DNA of 64,000 nucleotides from positions 4,629,925 through 4,693,924 of the forward strand of contig NC_021182.1 in the NCBI RefSeq assembly GCF_000389635.1, given 5' to 3'. Under the pieces are notes generated by a model, which ran no database searches, was not told the origin of the DNA, and was given only the letters and a program-made list of their open reading frames with translations. The DNA comes from Clostridium pasteurianum BC1 (GTDB lineage: Bacteria > Bacillota > Clostridia > Clostridiales > Clostridiaceae). Each line of letters begins with the position of its first letter. Position 1 is the first letter of the stretch. A program made the position numbers and the translations under genes. Below are positions 54,534-64,000 of the stretch, piece by piece.

Positions 54534-56618
54534 ATGAGCAATTTAGTCGAAACTTTTGGTTCAAATGTATTTAGTGATGCAGTTATAAAGGAACGTCTTC
54601 CTAAAGCCACATATAAGGCTTATAAAAAGGCAATAGAAAAAGGTCTTGCTCTTGATTTAGATTCAGCAAATGTAATAGCTTCTGCAATGAAGGATTGGGC
54701 TGTAGAAAAAGGTGCTACTCACTTCACTCATTGGTTTCAGCCATTAACTGAAACTACAGCAGAAAAACATGATTCTTTTATCTCTCCAACTGGTGATGGT
54801 AAATTATTATTAGAGTTTTCTGGTAAAGAATTAATCAAAGGAGAACCAGATGCATCTTCTTTCCCTTCTGGTGGAATCAGAGCTACTTGTTCAGCTAGAG
54901 GTTATACTGCATGGGATATAACATCTCCCGCTTTCGTAAAAGATGGATCTTTATACATCCCAACTGCTTTTATTTCATATACAGGTGAAGCACTTGATAA
55001 AAAGACACCTCTTCTTCGTTCAATGGAAGCTTTATCAAAACAGGCTGTTCGTGTTTTAACTGCACTTGGAAACACTGCTACAAAAAAAGTTATAACAACT
55101 GTAGGACCTGAACAAGAATATTTCTTAGTTACTAAAGAATTATTTAATAAACGTCAAGATCTTATATATACTGGTAGAACTTTATTTGGTGCAAAATCTC
55201 CAAAGGGTCAAGAACTTGATGATCATTATTTTGGAACACTAAAAGAAAGAGTTTCTTCTTACATGAAAGAACTTGATGAAGAACTTTGGAAGCTTGGAAT
55301 ACCAGCAAAAACTAAGCATAATGAAGTTGCTCCTGCACAATTTGAATTAGCTCCAATATTTGGTACAACAAATGTTGCAACTGATAACAATCAAGTTACA
55401 ATGGATCTTATGAAGAAAGTTGCATTAAGACATGGTTTAGTATGCCTACTTCATGAAAAACCTTTTGCAGGTATAAACGGATCAGGTAAACATAACAACT
55501 GGTCAATGAGCACTGACGATGGTCAGAATCTTCTTGATCCAGGTGCAACACCACATGAAAATACTCAATTCTTATTATTCTTAACTTCAGTTATAAAAGC
55601 TGTAGATGAATATGCAGATTTATTGAGATTGTCAGCTGCTAATGCTGGTAACGATCATCGTTTAGGTGCTAATGAAGCTCCTCCAGCTATTATCTCCATA
55701 TTCCTAGGTGACCAGTTAGAAGATGTAATAGAACAACTTGAAAAAGGAGCTGCTACTACTTCAAAAACTACTGGAAACTTATCTCTTGGAGCTTTAACAC
55801 TTCCAGTACTTGTTAAAGATGCAACTGACAGAAACAGAACATCACCATTTGCATTTACAGGAAATAAATTTGAATTCAGAATGGTACCATCTTCAGGAAA
55901 TATTGCTGGTCCTAACATTGTTTTAAATACATCAGTTGCTGAAGTACTTTCTGAAGTAGCTGATAGATTAGAAAAAGCATCTGATATAAAAGCTGAAATT
56001 CAAGCTATTCTTACTGAAACAGTTAAAGAACATAAAAAAGTTATATTTAACGGAAATGGCTATTCAGATGAATGGGTAGTTGAAGCTGAAAAAAGAGGTC
56101 TTCCAAATGTAAAAACTACTGTGGAAGCTGCAAAAGCTTTAGTTGCTGATAAGAATGTAGCTTTACTTGAAAAACATAATGTATTAGATTCAACTGAATC
56201 ACATGCACGTTATGAAGTTATTCTTGAAAACTATGCTACTACTATAAACATAGAAGCTGAAACAGAACTTTTAATAGCAAAACGTCAAATTTTACCTGCT
56301 GTTATTAAATTTGAAACTAGTTTAGCTAAATCAGTTGCTGCTGTGAAAGCTGCTGGTGTAGACGCTAAAGTTCAAACTGAAATACTTTCTGAAGTGGCTG
56401 AATTAGCTGGTTCATTAAAGACTAAGATAGCTGATTTAGAAGCTTCAGTAGAAAAAGCTCAAGGTTTAGAAGATGCTTACGATACTGCTCACTTCTACAA
56501 ATTTGACGTATTTGAAAAAATGAGTGAATTAAGAGAAGTTGCAGATAAACTTGAAACTATAGTAGGTGCAGAATTCTGGCCATTACCAACTTATGGTGAG
56601 TTATTATTCGGTATATAA
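54534..56618 (+). CDS. glnN: Glutamine synthetase type III
   Basis: 694 aa, the GSIII length (GSI is about 450). It condenses glutamate and ammonia with ATP. GSIII features: [46 protein letters not shown], the metal and ammonia site in [14 protein letters not shown], and the extended C-terminus. The frame opens at 54516, but AAAGGGG lies before the ATG at 54534. Own long leader and terminator. Confidence 0.95.
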   Translation: MSNLVETFGSNVFSDAVIKERLPKATYKAYKKAIEKGLALDLDSANVIASAMKDWAVEKGATHFTHWFQPLTETTAEKHDSFISPTGDGKLLLEFSGKELIKGEPDASSFPSGGIRATCSARGYTAWDITSPAFVKDGSLYIPTAFISYTGEALDKKTPLLRSMEALSKQAVRVLTALGNTATKKVITTVGPEQEYFLVTKELFNKRQDLIYTGRTLFGAKSPKGQELDDHYFGTLKERVSSYMKELDEELWKLGIPAKTKHNEVAPAQFELAPIFGTTNVATDNNQVTMDLMKKVALRHGLVCLLHEKPFAGINGSGKHNNWSMSTDDGQNLLDPGATPHENTQFLLFLTSVIKAVDEYADLLRLSAANAGNDHRLGANEAPPAIISIFLGDQLEDVIEQLEKGAATTSKTTGNLSLGALTLPVLVKDATDRNRTSPFAFTGNKFEFRMVPSSGNIAGPNIVLNTSVAEVLSEVADRLEKASDIKAEIQAILTETVKEHKKVIFNGNGYSDEWVVEAEKRGLPNVKTTVEAAKALVADKNVALLEKHNVLDSTESHARYEVILENYATTINIEAETELLIAKRQILPAVIKFETSLAKSVAAVKAAGVDAKVQTEILSEVAELAGSLKTKIADLEASVEKAQGLEDAYDTAHFYKFDVFEKMSELREVADKLETIVGAEFWPLPTYGELLFGI

Positions 56619-56629
56619 ATTTAGTTAGT

Positions 56630-56667
56630 AAAAAAACTCCTTGTAAAAATTACAAGGAGTTTTTCTT
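56630..56667. terminator. Bidirectional terminator between glnN and proC
   Basis: AAAAAACTCCTTGTA/TACAAGGAGTTTTT with a 5-base loop, T-runs on both strands. Confidence 0.9.
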
Positions 56668-56683
56668 ATGTAATTATTAAATA

Positions 56684-57490
56684 CTATTTGGCCATATTTT
56701 TAGACTTTTCTGTACATACTCTAACCGCTTCTATTACAGCACTTCTAAATTTATTTTTTTCAAGACAATAAACAGCCTCAATAGTTGTACCACCAGGTGA
56801 ACACACTTCATCCTTCAATTGTCCCGGATGCTTGCCTGTTTCCAATACCATTTTAGCAGATCCAAGCACAGCTTGTGCAGCCATTTTGTATGCTTTTTCT
56901 CTAGGTAAACCCTCTAATACTCCACCATCTGCAAGAGCTTCTATAAACATATATACAAGTGCTGGAGAAGACCCACCTACACTGGTTACCACATCCATTA
57001 ATTTTTCTTCAACAACTTCCGACTTACCAAAAGCCTTAAAAATATTTGATACTGATTCCATTTCATCATCTGTTACATTTCTGTTTCTACATAGGGATGC
57101 CATGCCCTCACCTACAAGTGCTGGTGTATTTGGCATTGCTCTTACGATCTTAATGTCCTTTCCAAAATACTTTTTAATGTTTTCTATACTCATCCCAGCC
57201 GCTATGGATACAATAACTACATTGCTTTTAACTGCAGCTTTAATCTTATCAATTACATGGGCATATTTATTAGGCTTAACCGAAAGTATTAATATATCAG
57301 CGAACTCTGCCACTTTCATATTATCATTGGTAGTTATTACATTGAAATTTTCCTTAACCTCCTGTAACGATGGATTTGATGGATTACTCACCATTATTTT
57401 TTGTGGAGAATAAAGCTTTGAAATTACAATGCCACCTATCATAGCCTTTGCCATATTTCCACAACCTATGAATCCTATATTTTTAGTCAT
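56684..57490 (-). CDS. proC: Pyrroline-5-carboxylate reductase
   Basis: 268 aa. Last step of proline synthesis (P5C to proline with NAD(P)H). Rossmann motif NIGFIGCGNMAKAMIGG, LSVKPN, SIAAGMSIENI, VRAMPNTPALVGEGM and the C-terminal CSPGGTTIEAVYCLEKNKFRS. AGGAGG is 10 bases from the ATG at 57490 and only 4 from another ATG at 57496; the first is preferred. Divergent from proB-proA, so the three proline genes share one locus. Confidence 0.94.
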   Translation of the reverse strand: MTKNIGFIGCGNMAKAMIGGIVISKLYSPQKIMVSNPSNPSLQEVKENFNVITTNDNMKVAEFADILILSVKPNKYAHVIDKIKAAVKSNVVIVSIAAGMSIENIKKYFGKDIKIVRAMPNTPALVGEGMASLCRNRNVTDDEMESVSNIFKAFGKSEVVEEKLMDVVTSVGGSSPALVYMFIEALADGGVLEGLPREKAYKMAAQAVLGSAKMVLETGKHPGQLKDEVCSPGGTTIEAVYCLEKNKFRSAVIEAVRVCTEKSKNMAK

Positions 57491-57668
57491 CTTCATGCCG
57501 CCTCCTCTTATGCATTGAAAAAACACATATTACTGTGATATAATTAATTTAATTATATCACATTTTTTTACAATGTTTTACGAGTAAATTTAAATCTTTA
57601 ATTGGTAATTTTAAAATGTAAATTTATCGAAAGGATAAAGCTTCATTAGCTTTTATATAGGTACGAAT

Positions 57669-58469
57669 ATGAATACTAGAAAAGAACATATAGATAACGC
57701 AAAAAAAATAGTAGTGAAAGTAGGTACTTCAACCCTTACTCATGAAAATGGACTTCTAAATTTTGATAGAATAGATAAACTAGCAAGGCAGCTTTCAGAT
57801 CTTCACAATCAAGGTAAAGAAGTCATTCTAGTAACTTCTGGTGCCATTGGTGTTGGTACTGCAAAACTAGGAATAAAGACAAAACCCGAAACTATACCTG
57901 AAAAGCAGGCAGCTGCTGCAATTGGCCAGGGTATTCTTCTTCACATTTATGAAAAATTCTTTGCAGAGTATGGTCAAATAGTTGCGCAGATTTTACTTAC
58001 CAAGGACGATATAACCAATAAAACAAGATACAGCAATGCAAAAAATACCTTAAACGAACTTTTGAAACAGGGTGTTATACCCATAGTAAACGAAAATGAT
58101 GTTATTGCCACACATGAAATAAAATTTGGAGATAATGACACCTTATCCGCTTTAGTTTCAAGTATAGTGGATGCTGATCTCCTTATATTACTTTCAGATA
58201 TTAATGGTTTATATGATTCAGACCCCCGAGCAAATAGAGATGCTAAACTTATATCTCTTGTAGATGAGATTACAAAGAAAATTGAAAGTTTTGGCGGTGC
58301 TCCTGGTTCAAAGCTTGGTGTTGGAGGTATGTACACTAAAATTAAAGCTGCAAAAATTGCAGTAGAACATGGTGTATCAATGATAATTGCAAATGGTTCT
58401 GATGACGATGTAATAAAAAATATAATATCAAATAAAGAAATAGGTACGCTCTTTTCAGCACATAAATAG
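57669..58469 (+). CDS. proB: Glutamate 5-kinase
   Basis: 266 aa, amino-acid kinase domain only; the PUA domain of the E. coli enzyme is absent, usual in this group. Phosphorylates glutamate for proline synthesis. [64 protein letters not shown]. Weak ribosome binding site (AGGTA). 27 bases before proA. Confidence 0.94.
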   Translation: MNTRKEHIDNAKKIVVKVGTSTLTHENGLLNFDRIDKLARQLSDLHNQGKEVILVTSGAIGVGTAKLGIKTKPETIPEKQAAAAIGQGILLHIYEKFFAEYGQIVAQILLTKDDITNKTRYSNAKNTLNELLKQGVIPIVNENDVIATHEIKFGDNDTLSALVSSIVDADLLILLSDINGLYDSDPRANRDAKLISLVDEITKKIESFGGAPGSKLGVGGMYTKIKAAKIAVEHGVSMIIANGSDDDVIKNIISNKEIGTLFSAHK

Positions 58470-58496
58470 TATATTTACAATAATGGAGGTTATTAA

Positions 58497-59753
58497 ATGA
58501 ATATTAATGATTATGTAATTGAAAAAGCTAAAAATGCTAGTCTAGCTGCACGAAAACTTGGTACTTTAGATACTAATATAAAAAACAATGCATTAATTGC
58601 CATGGCTGAAGCCCTTAAAAATAATGAAGAAAATATTTTAAAGGCAAACAGTATAGACGTAGAAAATGCTAAAAAAACCGGCACTACCACAGCACTTATT
58701 GATAGATTGACTTTAAATGAAAAGAGAATAGCTGGTATGGCAGATGGTCTTAGAAGCGTAGCTGCACTGCCTGACCCAATAGGTGAAGTTACTGGTATGT
58801 GGAAAAGACCAAATAACTTAAATATAGGTAGAATTAAAGTACCTCTTGGCACTATAGGCATAATTTATGAGGCAAGACCAAATGTAACAGTTGATGCAGC
58901 GGCACTATGCCTTAAAAGCGGTAATTCTGTTGTTCTAAGAGGTGGCAGTGAAGCTATAAATTCTAACCTGGAAGTCTATAGAACCATTAATGACGCGGCA
59001 ATTAAAGCAGGCCTTCCAGAAGGTTCCATTGAATTTATAGATATAACTGAACGAGAAGCAGTAAATATTCTTATGAAACTTAATAAATATATAGACGTAT
59101 TAATTCCAAGAGGTGGTGCAGGTTTAATTAATAACGTGGTAAATAATTCTACTGTACCTGTAATCCAAACTGGCGTTGGAAACTGTCATGTCTATGTTCA
59201 CAGTGATGCAGATTTAGAAATGGCTGAAAACATAATAGTAAATGCAAAAACTCAAAGGCCTGCTGTTTGTAATGCCATGGAAACATTACTTGTTCACAAG
59301 TCAGTTGCCGAGGAATTTCTACCTAAGCTTGGAAATACTTTAAAAGCTTTAGGAGTGGAAATAAGAGGCTGCAGTGAAACTCAAAGGATACTTCCTTATG
59401 CAAAGCCTGCTTCTGAAGAAGACTATGAAATAGAATTCTTAGATTTAATATTGGCTGTAAAAGTAGTTGATTCCTTAGATGAAGCATTAGACCATATTTA
59501 TAAGTACAGCACAAAACATTCTGAAGCCATAATAACAAACAGCTATGAAGCTTCTCAGCGCTTCTTAAAAGAAGTTGATTCATCTGCTGTATACGTAAAT
59601 GCCTCTACAAGATTCACTGATGGAGGAGAGTTTGGTTTTGGAGCAGAAATTGGTATAAGTACCCAAAAACTTCATGCAAGAGGACCTATGGGCTTAAATG
59701 AACTAACAACTATAAAGTATATAATATATGGTGACGGACAGATAAGAAAATAG
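58497..59753 (+). CDS. proA: Gamma-glutamyl phosphate reductase
   Basis: 418 aa, aldehyde dehydrogenase fold. Reduces glutamyl phosphate to glutamate semialdehyde. LGTIGIIYEARPNVTVDAA, GNSVVLRGGSEAINSN, active-site Cys in TQRPAVCNAMETLLVH, and C-terminal FTDGGEFGFGAEIGISTQK. GGAGG before the ATG. Forms an operon with proB. Confidence 0.95.
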   Translation: MNINDYVIEKAKNASLAARKLGTLDTNIKNNALIAMAEALKNNEENILKANSIDVENAKKTGTTTALIDRLTLNEKRIAGMADGLRSVAALPDPIGEVTGMWKRPNNLNIGRIKVPLGTIGIIYEARPNVTVDAAALCLKSGNSVVLRGGSEAINSNLEVYRTINDAAIKAGLPEGSIEFIDITEREAVNILMKLNKYIDVLIPRGGAGLINNVVNNSTVPVIQTGVGNCHVYVHSDADLEMAENIIVNAKTQRPAVCNAMETLLVHKSVAEEFLPKLGNTLKALGVEIRGCSETQRILPYAKPASEEDYEIEFLDLILAVKVVDSLDEALDHIYKYSTKHSEAIITNSYEASQRFLKEVDSSAVYVNASTRFTDGGEFGFGAEIGISTQKLHARGPMGLNELTTIKYIIYGDGQIRK

Positions 59754-59766
59754 AATTTTTAATCTA

Positions 59767-59987
59767 TTAAAAATTCTTAATATAAAATATGGCAAGTTGC
59801 GTCCTGTCCCTCAGGTTTAGTTTTTCAAGAAGACCAGTTACATAATTTCTAACAGTGCCATCGCTGATAAATAATTTATCAGCGATTTCTTTATTTGACA
59901 TGCCTTCCCCTACCAGCTGCAGTATTTCAAATTCTCTTGGTGAAATTTTCTTGAAGAAGCAAAAGTATATTACATTTATTTTCTTAA
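59767..59987 (-). pseudogene. Remnant of a LuxR/NarL-type regulator (helix-turn-helix only)
   Basis: Minus-strand frame encoding a complete LuxR helix-turn-helix (KISPREFEILQLVGEGMSNK, EIADKLFISDGTVRNYVTGL, LEKLNLRDRTQLAIFYI, then a TAA stop). There is no receiver or ligand domain and no start codon between the frame's upstream stop (inside the GntR gene end) and the domain. Only the last about 60 codons of a response regulator are left. Confidence 0.75.
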
Positions 59988-60701
59988 CTACATGTCTCTA
60001 TCCCTTTTTACGTAAAATTTAATATAGCTATTATTCATGTAATCATAGGAATAAAAAATAGGCAAATCATTTTCGTCAAAATGCAGCTGCTTTAACAGCA
60101 TGGTCTTGTCCCCAAGCTTTGTTAGTGCTTTCTTATCAAAAATACTGCTGCCATCTGGCAAACATATTTCACTTAACGCATAGCTTATATTTATACTCAT
60201 TTTATCTTTTAACAAATTCAGCAAAGAGCCAGTTATACCTTCAGAGAAAAAGTCCCCTGCTATACTCTTTGGAAATATATTAAAAGTATATGCAAGATTT
60301 ATATCTCCATTCTTCCTTGTTCTTTTAATAATAACTACATTCTCATCCGAATTTAACTTCTCACTCCACTCCTCAATTGTTTCTCTTTCATATACCTTCA
60401 TATTCCCCTCGGATGCAACAATTCCAGTATTATTTATCATGGTTTTAGTACTTTGCAGCTTATTTAGAGAGCTATTTATTACTCCTCTGTTTTTGTTTAC
60501 ATAGGTTCCAACTCCATTTTTTGATATTAAAACCCCTTGCCTTTGCAAAAGTTTTATTGCTTCTCTTAAGGTGGATCTTGAAACCTGCAGCTGTTTTGCA
60601 AGCAGTGGTTCTGTGGGCAACTTGTCCCCTTCCTTAAATACACCATCTTTAATCATATTTTCTAGCTGCTGTTTTATTTTTAAATAAAGCAAGGTATTCA
60701 C
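59988..60701 (-). CDS. GntR-family regulator with UTRA domain
   Basis: 237 aa. N-terminal winged helix (YLKIKQQLENMIKDG, LPTEPLLAKQLQVSRSTLREAIKLLQRQG) and a UTRA ligand-binding domain (about 75-237, including FPKSIAGDFFSEGITGSLLNLL). HutC/PhnF branch, which senses small metabolites, sugars or phosphonate-related compounds. GTG start. Lies at the 3' end of the MBL/PHP gene group on the same strand, so it may control that operon. Confidence 0.88.
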   Translation of the reverse strand: MNTLLYLKIKQQLENMIKDGVFKEGDKLPTEPLLAKQLQVSRSTLREAIKLLQRQGVLISKNGVGTYVNKNRGVINSSLNKLQSTKTMINNTGIVASEGNMKVYERETIEEWSEKLNSDENVVIIKRTRKNGDINLAYTFNIFPKSIAGDFFSEGITGSLLNLLKDKMSINISYALSEICLPDGSSIFDKKALTKLGDKTMLLKQLHFDENDLPIFYSYDYMNNSYIKFYVKRDRDM

Positions 60702-60765
60702 TTCTTTCCGTTAATATTTCTAGCAGTAAATATAGTTCTGAAATTTATGTATTATTAGCTTATTT

Positions 60766-61653
60766 CTAATCTATTTTTAAGCCATCATAGGCTACTATTA
60801 TCTGAAATTTGCTATATTTTTTTACTTCTTTTTCTAACAATGCATGTGTCAGGTGATGCTTATGATTTATATGAGTTAAATATACTTTTGTATTACTATC
60901 TATAGTACCATTATCATAAAACACCTTTAAAACTTTTATCAAACTTATGAGATCTAAATGACCAAAAGGTTTATCTTCTTTTCTTATTTCTCCTGCAAAG
61001 GTACATTCCATAACTAATAAATCTATATACTTTTCTTTTAAATATTCTATTGTCTCTGCTAGTGGATATCCTGTATCAACACCATAAAATAATATCCTAC
61101 CATCCTCCAAAGTTATAAAATAATTATTAGAATTCTCATTTATTCCAAAACCATAATGTGCTCCCTTTAATGGAACAACTTTCAGCTTTTCTATTTCATA
61201 CTCTTTATAATATTCTATTGGTACGAATTCTACCATCTTATCTTTTATGACAGGTGAATTAGCAAAATTGCTCTCTCCCATTCTAAAGTCTTTTAACTGT
61301 TCCATAACCCACTGGTGTCCACTTTGACTTAGATAAATATTTATTTTTTCTCCAGCATCTCCATATACCATTTCCTTTAATAATAGTTCGGATAAACATA
61401 AATGGTCACTATGTGAATGAGTTATTAATATATGTTTCAGTTCAGTCATATCTAAGTTATGTTTCATTGATGTAGCCAATACATCAGGGCCAAAATCAAT
61501 TTGAATTCTTTTATTTATTCTGAACGAACTTCTGAGCCTTAACTCTCTTCCACAAACTTTTCTTGCATTTTGACAGACTTTGCAGCCACATAAAGGGTTT
61601 GGTATACCCTCAGCAGCACCAGTACCTAAAAACATTAAATTATCATTTATCAT
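60766..61653 (-). CDS. PhnP-like metallo-beta-lactamase-fold hydrolase
   Basis: 295 aa. LGTGAAEGIPNPLCGCKVC is the PhnP/PqqB-type N-terminal signature with a Cys cluster. The metal site is THSHSDHLCLSELL, with later histidines in GAHYGFG and LTHINHKHH. PhnP is a cyclic phosphodiesterase in phosphonate breakdown. The sequence differs enough that another organophosphate is possible. GGGGGA before the ATG. Confidence 0.8.
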   Translation of the reverse strand: MINDNLMFLGTGAAEGIPNPLCGCKVCQNARKVCGRELRLRSSFRINKRIQIDFGPDVLATSMKHNLDMTELKHILITHSHSDHLCLSELLLKEMVYGDAGEKINIYLSQSGHQWVMEQLKDFRMGESNFANSPVIKDKMVEFVPIEYYKEYEIEKLKVVPLKGAHYGFGINENSNNYFITLEDGRILFYGVDTGYPLAETIEYLKEKYIDLLVMECTFAGEIRKEDKPFGHLDLISLIKVLKVFYDNGTIDSNTKVYLTHINHKHHLTHALLEKEVKKYSKFQIIVAYDGLKID

Positions 61654-61726
61654 TTTACTTATATATCCCCCAAACTAAAAAATTCTTACTTATGCTACTT
61701 CCTGAAGCAATAAAGCTTTTGTCAGA

Positions 61727-62692
61727 TCAAATATATTTAAAATATATGGGATTACAAACTGCCAGAACTTCCCTATTCATTTTATCAAGTATTTCTGCTC
61801 TTATCCACTTAATACTACTATCTCCATTTATTTTAATGTTAATTTTGCTATTTTTACTGCATTTAACTTCCTTTACTCTTCCGAGATTGTCTACTAAATT
61901 TATTATTATGTTTCCTTCAATAGTTGTCCAATCTATATCAAAAAAAACATTATATAAAATGCCATCATTTTCTGACTTAATTGTTTCACCCATATTATAA
62001 CTTTCCATATCTCTTTCAAATTCCATATTGAAGCGTGGTCCCTTTGACATAACCACTCTGCCAGATTTTATTGCTTCAATAATTGCCTCTTCAAGCTCCT
62101 GTGCTTCATCAATCAATAACCAATTAAATGCATTGCTTTCTTGAAAATGCTCTTTTCTATGAAAATCTCCACCATAAACAGCTGTAATAATTCTTCCTTC
62201 ATTTAGTTTATTTTCCCAAAATTCCTGATTTTTTTTCCACTCGTTAAACTTATCAGTTACTCCATGCCAAACTTCAATAAAATCAATTTTACTGAAATCC
62301 ACATCTTCAAAGCTATAGCCTCCACCAGTACATACAGGATCATCAACACCCCTAGGATGAGCAATTCCTATTATTCCATTATATTTATGAACGTAATCTG
62401 CAAGTTCATTTAAAGATTTAATAGTTAGGGTTTCCCATCTATAATAGGGAGCTCCAACTACAACAATATGTCCGTAAAAAGTAGTATACTCAATGCCCTT
62501 TATTATCTTAACACCTATTTCCTTTGAAATAGCATCGGCACCTTGCCAAGCTGCCATGGTATTATGATCTGTTAGAAACATAGCATCTACAGAAGTTTTT
62601 CTTGCGGCATAAGCCATATCCCTTAAATTATCTTTTCCATCTGAATTTAATGTATGGGTATGGGTGTGAATTTTTATCCATTTAAAACTCAT
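61727..62692 (-). CDS. PHP-domain phosphoesterase-like protein
   Basis: 321 aa. Metal-binding motifs of the PHP domain: KIHTHTHTLNSDGKDN, FLTDHNTMAAW, GIAHPRGVDDP and YGGDFHRK. The C-terminal 90 residues are beta-rich. Related to CehA/McbA-type hydrolases and to PhnPP. Substrate unknown; the neighbours suggest an organophosphate. AAAGGA before the ATG. Confidence 0.85.
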   Translation of the reverse strand: MSFKWIKIHTHTHTLNSDGKDNLRDMAYAARKTSVDAMFLTDHNTMAAWQGADAISKEIGVKIIKGIEYTTFYGHIVVVGAPYYRWETLTIKSLNELADYVHKYNGIIGIAHPRGVDDPVCTGGGYSFEDVDFSKIDFIEVWHGVTDKFNEWKKNQEFWENKLNEGRIITAVYGGDFHRKEHFQESNAFNWLLIDEAQELEEAIIEAIKSGRVVMSKGPRFNMEFERDMESYNMGETIKSENDGILYNVFFDIDWTTIEGNIIINLVDNLGRVKEVKCSKNSKINIKINGDSSIKWIRAEILDKMNREVLAVCNPIYFKYI

Positions 62693-62724
62693 TTATCATT
62701 TTCCTTTCTGAAAAACTTCTTTAT

Positions 62725-63180
62725 TTATTCAATAAACGCATTTACAAAGATTTTCATATTATCTGTAAACACTCCATGTAAAGATATAACTATTTCCCAC
62801 AGTCCAGTTTTTATTGGAGCATTTATGAATCCTGCGGTACTTTCCTTTGATGATATAATTATTGTTTGTTTTCCTATGTGTCTATGAGCACATCCAATAT
62901 ATTTATTATTATAATAAAGAGATAGCGTAGCCAAATTTTTTAACTCTTCCTCTCCTCTTATAAATTTTTCTTTTAAAGAGCTAATTTCTTCATGACTTAG
63001 ATTTGAACTGCGATTTTCAAAAGCGTATATTATATCCCCTAACTCTTTTGCAACTCTAGGTAAATAATCAAATTCAATCTTTAAAATTTCTGCCTCTTTA
63101 TCTACATTGAATTTGATACTTTTATGAGACTTTATATCACTTTTATTTACTGTTAAAGCTAAGTCCAAAATTTTTTCCAC
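62725..63180 (-). CDS. Hypothetical protein, 151 aa, possibly shortened at the 5' end
   Basis: No family recognised. N-terminal strands, a charged helix (SNLSHEEISSLKEKFIRGEE) and a C-terminal beta-rich half (LYYNNKYIGCAHRHIGKQ, INAPIKTGLWEIVISLHG) that may be a sandwich fold. The only start is a GTG without a convincing ribosome binding site, 30 bases from hairpin element copy 3, so the natural 5' end may have been lost to that element. It is transcribed toward the PHP gene. Confidence 0.55.
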   Translation of the reverse strand: MEKILDLALTVNKSDIKSHKSIKFNVDKEAEILKIEFDYLPRVAKELGDIIYAFENRSSNLSHEEISSLKEKFIRGEEELKNLATLSLYYNNKYIGCAHRHIGKQTIIISSKESTAGFINAPIKTGLWEIVISLHGVFTDNMKIFVNAFIE

Positions 63181-63209
63181 TTTTTTATCACGCCTTATAA
63201 TTTATTTTT

Positions 63210-63372
63210 ATCCGATGACTAGCCGCTGTAATATTCCGCCGCACTCTGTGAAAGCGATTCACACAAAATCTAAGATTTTGGTTCTCTGCTTTTATAAAAC
63301 TGGAGATAACAGCGGCACGTCCCTGGATAATTCGTCTAAACTCAGTGGGAGCAAAAACTCCCACTAAGTAAG
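63210..63372 (+). repeat. Dispersed hairpin element, copy 3 (one internal module)
   Basis: Conserved 5' block ATCCGATGACTAGC and 3' block CGTCCCTGGATAA. The stem is GCCGCTGT/ACAGCGGC, quite unlike copies 1 and 2 yet fully complementary. One 51-bp-type module lies in the loop (63241-63290). A second hairpin, AGTGGGAG/CTCCCACT with AAAAA loop, follows. It is inserted in the gene group, between the permease and the 151-residue ORF. Confidence 0.75.
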
Positions 63373-63516
63373 ATTCATTGATTAACAATAAAACTACCAT
63401 ATAAGAAATAATGGTAGTTTTACTGATATTACATTCATCTGACAATTAGCCGTAAAACCCTTTTTCTTAAAAAGAAGTTAACTGAAGTGTATTTCTAGAT
63501 AATTCACTAATCCTCC
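63373..63516. other. Region between element copy 3 and the permease gene
   Basis: Contains AAAACTACCAT/ATGGTAGTTTT (about 63388-63422), a likely terminator of the permease operon or second element hairpin. No gene. Confidence 0.45.
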
Positions 63517-64000
63517 TTAAGATACCCACTTGTCCTCTTTCATCATGGAATAAATGTAGAAAAGCCCCACAATAGCTGATAGTATGAACATCATTACTGA
63601 CATAGCAGCTGCTCTTGGGTAATTGGTAAACACATTAAATTCCTGCTGCAGAGCTACACCTAACATTCTTGGCGCATTAGTCCCCATTAAATATGGTGTT
63701 GTAAATTCCCCTATATTTCCCATAAATACAAAGGTTGCAGCTATTAATAAGGATCTATAAGTTAGTGGAAGTATTATCTCCATCAATATTCTTAATTTAT
63801 TTGCTCCCACATCTCTTGCACTCTCAATTATTGAAGGAGATATCTTGGTTAAATCAGAAAGTATTAGCATAGTAGCAAAAGGAATATTAAACCATAAATT
63901 AACAATAATTATACCATTAGGGGTAAACATTAAACCAGGTTTAAAATCTATTCCAAACATCAGTAAAAATCTGTTGATTGCCCCTACGTCTTTAATTATC
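63517..64000 (-). CDS. ABC transporter permease, PotC/PhnV/FbpB type (N-terminus outside window)
   Basis: 161 codons visible; the frame is open through the window edge, so an internal Met at 63960 is not the start. The EAA loop ESARDVGANKLRILMEIILP is clear, followed by three membrane helices. The sequence GNIGEFTTPYLMGT and the family are those of spermidine/putrescine, iron(III) and 2-aminoethylphosphonate importers. With the PhnP-like, PHP and UTRA genes nearby, a phosphonate-like substrate is plausible but not proven. Confidence 0.85.
   Translation of the reverse strand, partial: IIKDVGAINRFLLMFGIDFKPGLMFTPNGIIIVNLWFNIPFATMLILSDLTKISPSIIESARDVGANKLRILMEIILPLTYRSLLIAATFVFMGNIGEFTTPYLMGTNAPRMLGVALQQEFNVFTNYPRAAAMSVMMFILSAIVGLFYIYSMMKEDKWVS

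Noticed and set aside
63188-63445. 85-codon minus-strand frame
   Set aside because: Lies across hairpin element copy 3; no ribosome binding site and no protein-like composition.

Overview
This window is a piece of a low-GC, endospore-forming Clostridium chromosome (family Clostridiaceae). The evidence is the very AT-rich sequence, strong AGGAGG ribosome binding sites, a set of sporulation genes (spoIIE, yabP, yabQ, spoVB, spoVT, spoVG, prsA), a monomeric [FeFe] hydrogenase and type III glutamine synthetase. I cannot name the species with confidence. The gene order hpt-tilS-spoIIE...yabR-divIC-yabQ-yabP-rqcP-hup-mazG-spoVB-spoVT-prsA-mfd-pth...prs-glmU-spoVG-purR is the conserved clostridial core block.

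Layout. 1-26 kb: the core block, nearly all on the minus strand, interrupted at 4.7-6.1 kb by two near-identical tRNA cassettes (Met, fMet, Leu), each with its own consensus promoter and terminator, and at 18.7-22 kb by a two-component system with an HtrA protease. 26-32 kb, plus strand: murC, a candidate 29-residue microprotein gene with its own promoter and terminator, and a heterodimeric ABC exporter. 32-34 kb: a GntR-controlled ABC-2 transporter. 34-38.5 kb, plus strand: tRNA-Pro, an [FeFe] hydrogenase, a PAP2 phosphatase, a HAD hydrolase and an SH3-like membrane protein. 38.6-46 kb, minus strand: ABC-F, ComB, a PucR/CdaR-type regulator with an MsmX-type sugar ATPase, a radical SAM protein and a lipoprotein. 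46-48.5 kb: a YkvI-like transporter and a PflX-like radical SAM protein. 48.6-51.5 kb: a three-gene operon ending in an H-NOX heme gas sensor fused to a chemotaxis signalling domain. 52-60 kb: ppiB, glutamate racemase, glutamine synthetase III and proline biosynthesis (proC, then proB-proA). 60-64 kb: a GntR/UTRA regulator, a PhnP-like hydrolase, a PHP phosphoesterase and a PotC/PhnV-like permease that look like a phosphonate- or organophosphate-related operon.

The most interesting structure is a dispersed non-coding element present three times (about 6.14, 18.2 and 63.2 kb). Its flanking bases are conserved, but its long stems differ in sequence between copies while staying complementary, which is the pattern expected of a structured RNA or hairpin-based mobile element. 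Its apical loop holds zero, one or three copies of a 51-bp hairpin module. Other points: the H-NOX domain keeps the full O2-binding distal pocket (W9, N74, Y140, in the numbering of the T. tengcongensis protein); the adjacent XRE/S24 regulator has lost its protease residues; a GNAT gene between the tRNA cassettes has lost its catalytic core by a clean internal deletion; and there are several small unannotated ORFs with good ribosome binding sites.
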